Below are positions 25,894 to 30,578 of a stretch of DNA of 30,578 nucleotides, one piece after another (positions within the stretch are counted from its first letter, which is position 1; every line of letters begins with the position of its first letter). Position numbers and translations under genes: made by a program. The notes under the pieces were generated by a model. That model was not told where the DNA came from. It ran no database searches and saw nothing but the letters and a program-made list of their open reading frames with translations. Location of the stretch: NCBI GenBank assembly GCA_027335965.1, contig DAHWGZ010000005.1, positions 1-30,578 on the forward strand, read 5' to 3'. The DNA comes from Acidiferrobacter sp. GTDB taxonomy: Bacteria > Pseudomonadota > Gammaproteobacteria > Acidiferrobacterales > Acidiferrobacteraceae.

Positions 25894-26595
25894 ATGACCG
25901 GATTTCATGTCGAAGCGTCACCGTATCGCTGGCCATTCGACGAAACGGCGCAGGCCGCCAAGACCGCGTTCCTCGTCATCGACATGCAGATCGATTTCTG
26001 CGGAGAGGGCGGCTATGTGGACGCCATGGGCTACGACCTCAGCCTGACGCGCGCGGCGATTGCGCCGATCCAGGAGACGCTCGAGGTCGTGCGCAAGGTT
26101 CCGGGAATGCGCGTCATCCATACCCGCGAGGGGCACAGGCCGGAACTCGTGGATCTGCCGGCCAACAAGGGGTGGCGTAGCCGCAAGGTATGTCCGGGAA
26201 TAGGCGAGCCGGGGCCCTGCGGACGCATCCTGGTGCGCGGCGAGCCAGGTTGGGAGATCGTGCCGGAGTTGCGCCCAACGGGCGGCGAGATCATCATCGA
26301 TAAACCGGGCAAAGGCAGCTTCTATGCCACCGATCTCGAACACATACTGCGGACCATGGGCGTGACTCACCTCATCCTGACCGGGATCACGACCGACGTG
26401 TGCGTGCACACCACCATGCGCGAGGCCAATGACCGGGGCTTTGAGTGCCTACTGTTGACCGACTGCACCGGCGCGACCGAGAAACGCCACTATGAGGCGG
26501 CGATCAGCATGATCCGCATGCAAGGAGGGATATTCGGGGCCACCGCGCCCTCGGCGAATCTGCGCGCGGCGCTGGCCGGCATCATCGCCTCATGA
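25894..26595 (+). CDS. Isochorismatase-family amidohydrolase, biuret hydrolase-like
   Basis: Cysteine hydrolases of this family cleave amide bonds in ureido compounds (BiuH on biuret, RutB on ureidoacrylate). The 233-residue protein has the triad D30 (LVIDMQIDF), K137 ([10 protein letters not shown]) and C170 ([11 protein letters not shown]). Long stretches match my memory of Rhizobium biuret hydrolase, including [29 protein letters not shown] and [15 protein letters not shown]. The similarity to BiuH seems much closer than to RutB. AGGAGG lies five bases before the ATG. In cyanuric acid degradation BiuH acts two steps after the ring-opening hydrolase, and here a homologue of that enzyme sits in the facing operon. 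Confidence 0.88.
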   Translation: MTGFHVEASPYRWPFDETAQAAKTAFLVIDMQIDFCGEGGYVDAMGYDLSLTRAAIAPIQETLEVVRKVPGMRVIHTREGHRPELVDLPANKGWRSRKVCPGIGEPGPCGRILVRGEPGWEIVPELRPTGGEIIIDKPGKGSFYATDLEHILRTMGVTHLILTGITTDVCVHTTMREANDRGFECLLLTDCTGATEKRHYEAAISMIRMQGGIFGATAPSANLRAALAGIIAS

Positions 26596-27851
26596 CCCTG
26601 TTTCGGGCGGCCCTCCTGAACCCCATCGACGCCCGGTCATGGCGGTTTCTCGACGATGGCGGCCTGTTGGTCGAGGACGGCGTGGTCCGCGCCCTGGGGC
26701 GCTTCGAGGACGTGATCAAGAATTACCCATGGGATCCGGTGAGGCTCGACGGGGTGATTCTGCCGGGCTTTGTCGACATCCATATTCATTGGGTGCAGCA
26801 CGCCGTCCGCGGACGCTATGCAAAAGCCCTTTTGCCATGGCTTGCGACCCACATCTGGCCGGAAGAGGCGCGCTATGCCGATAGCGTGCTGGCGCAGCGG
26901 CGGGCGGAGGAGTTTTTTGCCGATTGCCTCGCCGCCGGCACCGTGATGGGCATGAGTTATTCGAGCCCCCATCCCACGGCGGCGCGGATCGCGCATGCCG
27001 CGAGGCGTGGCGACTGGATCACGGGAAACGTGGTCATGACGGCAAATGCCCCAGCCGATCTGATCGCGGCAAGCGTGAAACCCCCGGCCGATCTCGCCTC
27101 TTTGCCGGAGGCCTTTGGCCATGCGCATTACGCGATCACGCCGCGCTTTGCGCTGAACTGCACCTCCGATGACCTCGCGGCCCTGGGGGCCTTCGCGCGC
27201 GATCAAGGCCTTGCCGTGCAAACCCATCTCGCCGAATCGGTCGCCGAGGTACGGGAGGTGGCGCGGCTATTCCCACGGGCCCTCGATTACACCGACGTCT
27301 ACGATGAGGCCGGCCTTCTTGGGCCCCGGACCGTGCTCGGGCATTGCCTCCATTTGAGCCCGCGGGAATGGCGTTGCCTCAAGACCCGCGGTTGCTGGAT
27401 CGCGCATTGCCCGTCGAGCAACGAGGCCTTGGACAGCGGCCGCTTCGACCTCGAATGCGCGCGGCGCCAACAGATCCCGTTCGCGCTCGCATCCGACGTG
27501 GGCGCCGGCCCAAGCCATAGCATGCTCCATGTCATGCAAAGATTTCGACGCCAGCACGAGGCGGCGGGCGTCCGCGTGGATCCCGAAGAGACCCTGTTTC
27601 GCGCGACCCTTGCCGGCGCGCGCGCGATGGGGCGCGGTGGCGTGGCCGGCTGCCTGGACGCAGGCCGGCGCGCGGACTTCGTGCTCATGCCGCGCGGCGC
27701 GCGCGCGCAGTCGCCACGGGCATGGTTCGAGGAACTCCTGGAGGGGTCGCCCGGCGAACTCGAACGGCGTCCGCTCGGAACCTGGATCGCCGGGCAGCGG
27801 GTTTCCGCAAGCAACCGAGGGACGCCATCGGAGCCGGCCTTGCCATGTTAG
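26592..27851 (+). CDS. guaD: Guanine deaminase-like amidohydrolase
   Basis: Guanine deaminase converts guanine to xanthine and ammonia. The 419-residue metal-dependent amidohydrolase shows zinc ligands H64 and H66 ([10 protein letters not shown]), a later His in QTHLAE, another in LGHCLHLS, and the Asp in ASDVGAGPS. Guanine deaminase traits are ITPRFAL (the base-contacting Arg-Phe), [15 protein letters not shown] and [12 protein letters not shown]. The ATG at 26592 overlaps the upstream stop (ATGA). Some guanine deaminases also act on the triazine ammeline, so a broader role is possible. Its product would feed the facing molybdenum hydroxylase. Confidence 0.87.
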   Translation: MTLFRAALLNPIDARSWRFLDDGGLLVEDGVVRALGRFEDVIKNYPWDPVRLDGVILPGFVDIHIHWVQHAVRGRYAKALLPWLATHIWPEEARYADSVLAQRRAEEFFADCLAAGTVMGMSYSSPHPTAARIAHAARRGDWITGNVVMTANAPADLIAASVKPPADLASLPEAFGHAHYAITPRFALNCTSDDLAALGAFARDQGLAVQTHLAESVAEVREVARLFPRALDYTDVYDEAGLLGPRTVLGHCLHLSPREWRCLKTRGCWIAHCPSSNEALDSGRFDLECARRQQIPFALASDVGAGPSHSMLHVMQRFRRQHEAAGVRVDPEETLFRATLAGARAMGRGGVAGCLDAGRRADFVLMPRGARAQSPRAWFEELLEGSPGELERRPLGTWIAGQRVSASNRGTPSEPALPC

Positions 27852-29404
27852 CGCAATCGCATACCGCCCTTGTCACAACCCCCCATCCCGACGCCACGCG
27901 CGCCGGCCTTGCCATCTTGCGCGCCGGAGGGAATGCCATAGAAGCGGCGTTGGCGGCGGCAGCCATGTTGTGCGTCGTCTACCCGCACATGACCGGCCTC
28001 GGTGGCGATGCCTGCTGGTTGCTCGCCCGGGACGGATGCGAGCCGCTTGGCATCCTTGGCATCGGGCAGGCGGCAATCGCCCGACCGCCGGACGCGGGGC
28101 CCGCCATGCGCGGCCCGGCGGCGGCATCCACCACCGCCGGCGCCGTCGACAGCTGGCGACTCGCCCACCGCCTCAGCCGAGAGTCCTGGGCGGGGACCCT
28201 CGATTGGCCCGCCCTCCTGGGGCCCGCCATCGCCCGCGCCCAGGAAGGCTATCTGGTGAGCCAATCCCAGGCCTTCTGGTACAAGACCCACCGCAACATC
28301 CTCGACCCCCAGCCGGGTTTCAAGGACATCTTCGAGCGTCCCGGCGAACCATGCGAGGCCGGTTGCCGGCAGACGCAAGGCGCGCTCGCGGCGACCCTTG
28401 CGCACATGGCCGAACAGGGACCGCGGAGCTTCTATGAAGGGCCGCTGGCCGCGCGCATGGTCGCCGGCTTGCGCGCCGCTGGCAGCGTGGTGACGGACGC
28501 CGACCTCACGGCAACGCGCGCCGCCTATGTGACACCGCTTGCGGTCGCCTATCGTGACGGGGAGGCCTTCAACCTGCCGCCACCCACTCAGGGGGTCACG
28601 GCCCTGCAGATCCTGCATCTCTTGAACCGTTTCGAGATTCCTCGGGCGCGCGGCGACGATACGCGCTTTTACGTCCTGCTCATCGAGGCCATCAAGGCGG
28701 CGCTTGCCGACCGCAACCGCTTCGTGGCGGATCCCGCCTTCACGCCCGTGCCGGTACCCGCGATGCTCGGCAATGCGCCAGCGGCCGGCGGCGGCCCAAA
28801 CGCCCCCCTTACCGAGCATGTGGAGCTGTCCGGCGACACCGTCTGGGTGGGGGTGCGCGACCCGGCCGGGGGCTGTGTAAGCCTCATCCAAAGTCTTTTC
28901 TTTGATTTTGGCAGCGGCGTCGTGGCCGGAGACACGGGTGTCTTGTGGCATAACCGAGGGGCGGCCTTCTCGCCCATCGCCGGGCATGCCAACGCCTGGG
29001 CCCCGGGAAAGCGCCCGCTCCACACCCTGAGCCCGGCCTTGTACAGCAAAAATGGCCGTGTGCGCGCGATCTACGGCTCGCAGGGCGGCGACGGGCAACC
29101 TCAGGCGCTCGCTCATATTTTGACCAGGCTCGTCGATTTCGGCCTGGATCCGCTGACCGCGCTTGCGCGCCCGCGTATTCATGTAGGGCCCACCTTTCTC
29201 GATAGCCGCAAAGGCATCAAGATCGAGTCCGATGCCGACATTGCCGTGATCCGCGACCTGCAGCAATTCGGCTACCCGATCGAGATCGTGTCGGCCTTGA
29301 ATCCGGGTACCGGTCAGGCCGGCGCCATCACCATAAACGCAAGCGGCAGTCTGCTATTGGGCGCGCATGATCCGCGAAGCGAAGGCCTTTGCCTGGGACT
29401 CTGA
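27845..29404 (+). CDS. Gamma-glutamyltransferase-fold Ntn hydrolase, oxamate amidohydrolase (HpxW)-like
   Basis: Members of this fold cut themselves and use the new N-terminal threonine as nucleophile. In the 519-residue product the expected threonine is T332 (LSGDTVWVGVRDPAGG), followed by VSLIQSLFFDFGSGVV, a sequence style typical of HpxW-type members, and by GNAIEAALAAAAMLCVVYPH near the start. No signal peptide is present, unlike periplasmic glutathione-cleaving GGTs, so the enzyme is probably cytoplasmic. HpxW from Klebsiella releases ammonia from oxamate in purine use. The ATG at 27845 overlaps the deaminase end by seven bases. A different amide substrate from ring opening is possible. 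Confidence 0.82.
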   Translation: MLAQSHTALVTTPHPDATRAGLAILRAGGNAIEAALAAAAMLCVVYPHMTGLGGDACWLLARDGCEPLGILGIGQAAIARPPDAGPAMRGPAAASTTAGAVDSWRLAHRLSRESWAGTLDWPALLGPAIARAQEGYLVSQSQAFWYKTHRNILDPQPGFKDIFERPGEPCEAGCRQTQGALAATLAHMAEQGPRSFYEGPLAARMVAGLRAAGSVVTDADLTATRAAYVTPLAVAYRDGEAFNLPPPTQGVTALQILHLLNRFEIPRARGDDTRFYVLLIEAIKAALADRNRFVADPAFTPVPVPAMLGNAPAAGGGPNAPLTEHVELSGDTVWVGVRDPAGGCVSLIQSLFFDFGSGVVAGDTGVLWHNRGAAFSPIAGHANAWAPGKRPLHTLSPALYSKNGRVRAIYGSQGGDGQPQALAHILTRLVDFGLDPLTALARPRIHVGPTFLDSRKGIKIESDADIAVIRDLQQFGYPIEIVSALNPGTGQAGAITINASGSLLLGAHDPRSEGLCLGL

Positions 29405-29464
29405 CATCGCCGGCACGGGCCACCGCCATTTTGCCAAGCCCCCAACCACGGAGAACCATCCGGC

Positions 29465-30412
29465 ATGAGCATAACCGGTAAAAACAGGGTGCGACGCGCC
29501 CTCCTCGCCGCCACCTTCGGCGTCCCGTCCCTTGCATGCGCCGCGCCACTCTACCGCCCTCGAGCCGTTGTTCTGACCGCCTTCCCTCCGGAATTTCGCG
29601 TCTGGCAGGCCACCGGACGATATACGCGCGCGGTGCGGGTCCCAGGACTGCCCCGGCCCATGATCTGCAATACGCGCCGCGTATGCGTAGCCATCACAGG
29701 CGAAGGCGAGATCAATGCCAGCGTGCGCACGACCGCGATCGTGCGCGACCCTTTGCTTGACTGCCGCACCACGCTCTTCATACGCAGCGGCATCGCAGGC
29801 GGCGTGCAAAACCGCGCGGCGCTTGGCTCCGTCTATCTTGCCAACTGGATCGTTTCATGGGGATTTGGCCATCATTATTTGACGCGATCCGGGCACATGG
29901 CCTGGGCGCCGCCACGTCCCCCGTATACCCACAATCCCTGGGACACGCTTGCCTATCGCGTGGCGCCCGGGCTGCTATCGGCCGCCTACGCCGCCACCCG
30001 CGATATGCCGCTTTCCGACAGCGCCGCCGTCCTGCCGCTCGACACCGCCCTGGGCCTGCGCAAACACCCGCGCGTCTATGAGGGCGCCAACGTCTCTGGC
30101 GACGACTTCTGGATCGGGCGGCAAAACCAGCGCATCGCCCGTCACATCGTCGCGCTCTATACTCATGGAACCGCGCGTTACGCCACCACCGCGATGGAGG
30201 ATCTTGGCGACATCGCCGCGCTCGCGGCCTTCGGCCTCCAGCATCATTATCTGTCCGTGCGCGCCGTATCCGACATCGATGTCCCGCCACCCGCGACCTC
30301 GACTGGGGCGATCATCGCCAAAGGCGACGAGTACGCGGGATCACTGGCCGCCCGCAACGCCTACCTCGTAACCCGGCGCATCATCGCCCATCTCGTCTTG
30401 CATCGTCCCTGA
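29465..30412 (+). CDS. Secreted purine nucleoside permease (NUP)-family protein
   Basis: The 315-residue protein has a signal peptide (basic start, ALLAATFGVPSLACAA), then the NUP pattern: PRAVVLTAFPPEF, CVAITGEGEINASVRT, FIRSGIAGGVQNRAALG and SDIDVPP. The family has the nucleoside-phosphorylase fold despite its transport-derived name. With an export signal, the protein probably acts in the periplasm, perhaps splitting or binding purine nucleosides. That would supply bases to the NCS1 permease. It follows the Ntn hydrolase by 60 bases and is convergent with the TonB-dependent receptor. Confidence 0.85.
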   Translation: MSITGKNRVRRALLAATFGVPSLACAAPLYRPRAVVLTAFPPEFRVWQATGRYTRAVRVPGLPRPMICNTRRVCVAITGEGEINASVRTTAIVRDPLLDCRTTLFIRSGIAGGVQNRAALGSVYLANWIVSWGFGHHYLTRSGHMAWAPPRPPYTHNPWDTLAYRVAPGLLSAAYAATRDMPLSDSAAVLPLDTALGLRKHPRVYEGANVSGDDFWIGRQNQRIARHIVALYTHGTARYATTAMEDLGDIAALAAFGLQHHYLSVRAVSDIDVPPPATSTGAIIAKGDEYAGSLAARNAYLVTRRIIAHLVLHRP

Positions 30413-30415
30413 GGG

Positions 30416-30451
30416 CGCGCGGGCCCCTGGCCGGAACCAAGGACCCGCGCG
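30416..30451. terminator. GC-rich hairpin between convergent genes, possible bidirectional terminator
   Basis: CGCGCGGG (30416-30423) pairs perfectly with CCCGCGCG (30444-30451) across a 20-base loop, directly after the NUP stop and 20 bases from the end of the receptor gene. No T-run follows on either strand, so simple intrinsic termination is uncertain. Confidence 0.5.
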
Positions 30452-30470
30452 ACGCCAAGGCCCGGCGCCG

Positions 30471-30578
30471 CTAGAACGTCGCCTTCAACTCGATCCCCAC
30501 GAATCGCGGCATCATGGGCTCGGCCTCGTTATAGCTCCCCGGACCGTTCGGATAACTGAATTGCTTTTCATAAACGTA
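30471..30578 (-). CDS. TonB-dependent receptor, C-terminal end (cut by window edge)
   Basis: The leftward frame encodes the last 35 residues of a protein: it includes YEKQFSYPNGPGSYNEAEP and ends PRFVGIELKATF followed by TAG. A final beta strand ending in phenylalanine, preceded by a proline-rich loop, is the usual end of TonB-dependent outer-membrane receptors. The position next to a NUP protein and in a locus with exbB, exbD and tonB supports this. Substrate and plug domain lie outside the window. Confidence 0.7.
   Translation of the reverse strand, partial: YVYEKQFSYPNGPGSYNEAEPMMPRFVGIELKATF

Noticed and set aside
27848..29266. 472-codon frame opposite the Ntn hydrolase gene
   Set aside because: The forward frame has the threonine nucleophile region and coupled start; the reverse has no recognisable domain.

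Overview
The window is high-GC DNA from a Gram-negative bacterium: it carries TonB/ExbB/ExbD, a TonB-dependent receptor, a predicted outer-membrane beta-barrel protein and many ATGA/TGATG gene overlaps. Protein styles fit a proteobacterium, perhaps an acidophilic gammaproteobacterium, but the sequence alone does not fix the species.

Left edge (1-2283) is decayed accessory DNA. It holds the 5' part of an ISAzo13-type transposase and a broken operon: a ribbon-helix-helix protein, a frameshifted and internally deleted type III-like restriction gene, and an AlbA_2-type gene cut short by the IS end. About 600 bases without a recognisable gene follow. The core-like block (2284-13904) has a leftward kdp operon (30-aa membrane peptide, kdpF, kdpA, kdpB, kdpC), a divergent receiver-histidine kinase, a membrane metallophosphoesterase, a DUF302 protein, an outer-membrane beta-barrel protein, a class II aldolase-like protein, a membrane diguanylate cyclase and a GNAT acetyltransferase. 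No kdpD or kdpE is present.

The right half (14073-30578) looks like one functional island for uptake and breakdown of an N-heterocycle, most probably purine-related. Leftward, after a divergent promoter region at about 25130-25452, an almost gapless run encodes a three-subunit molybdenum hydroxylase (xanthine dehydrogenase type), a ureidoglycolate lyase-family protein, a ring-opening amidohydrolase (cyanuric acid hydrolase/barbiturase family), XdhC, a MobA/MocA-like nucleotidyltransferase and a GntR/FCD regulator. A second leftward unit encodes ExbB, ExbD, TonB and an NCS1-type base permease. Rightward lie a cupin, a biuret hydrolase-like isochorismatase, a guanine deaminase, an Ntn-hydrolase resembling oxamate amidohydrolase HpxW, and a secreted purine nucleoside permease (NUP)-family protein. 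The end of a convergent TonB-dependent receptor lies at the right edge.

Together these suggest a route from outer-membrane import through periplasmic handling and inner-membrane permease to cytoplasmic deamination, hydroxylation, hydrolytic ring opening and cleavage of ureido/biuret/oxamate-like products. The standard middle of purine degradation (uricase, HIU hydrolase, OHCU decarboxylase, allantoinase, allantoicase) is absent from the window. The pairing of a ring-opening amidohydrolase and a biuret hydrolase-like enzyme with purine enzymes is the most interesting feature, and the true ring substrate cannot be read from sequence.
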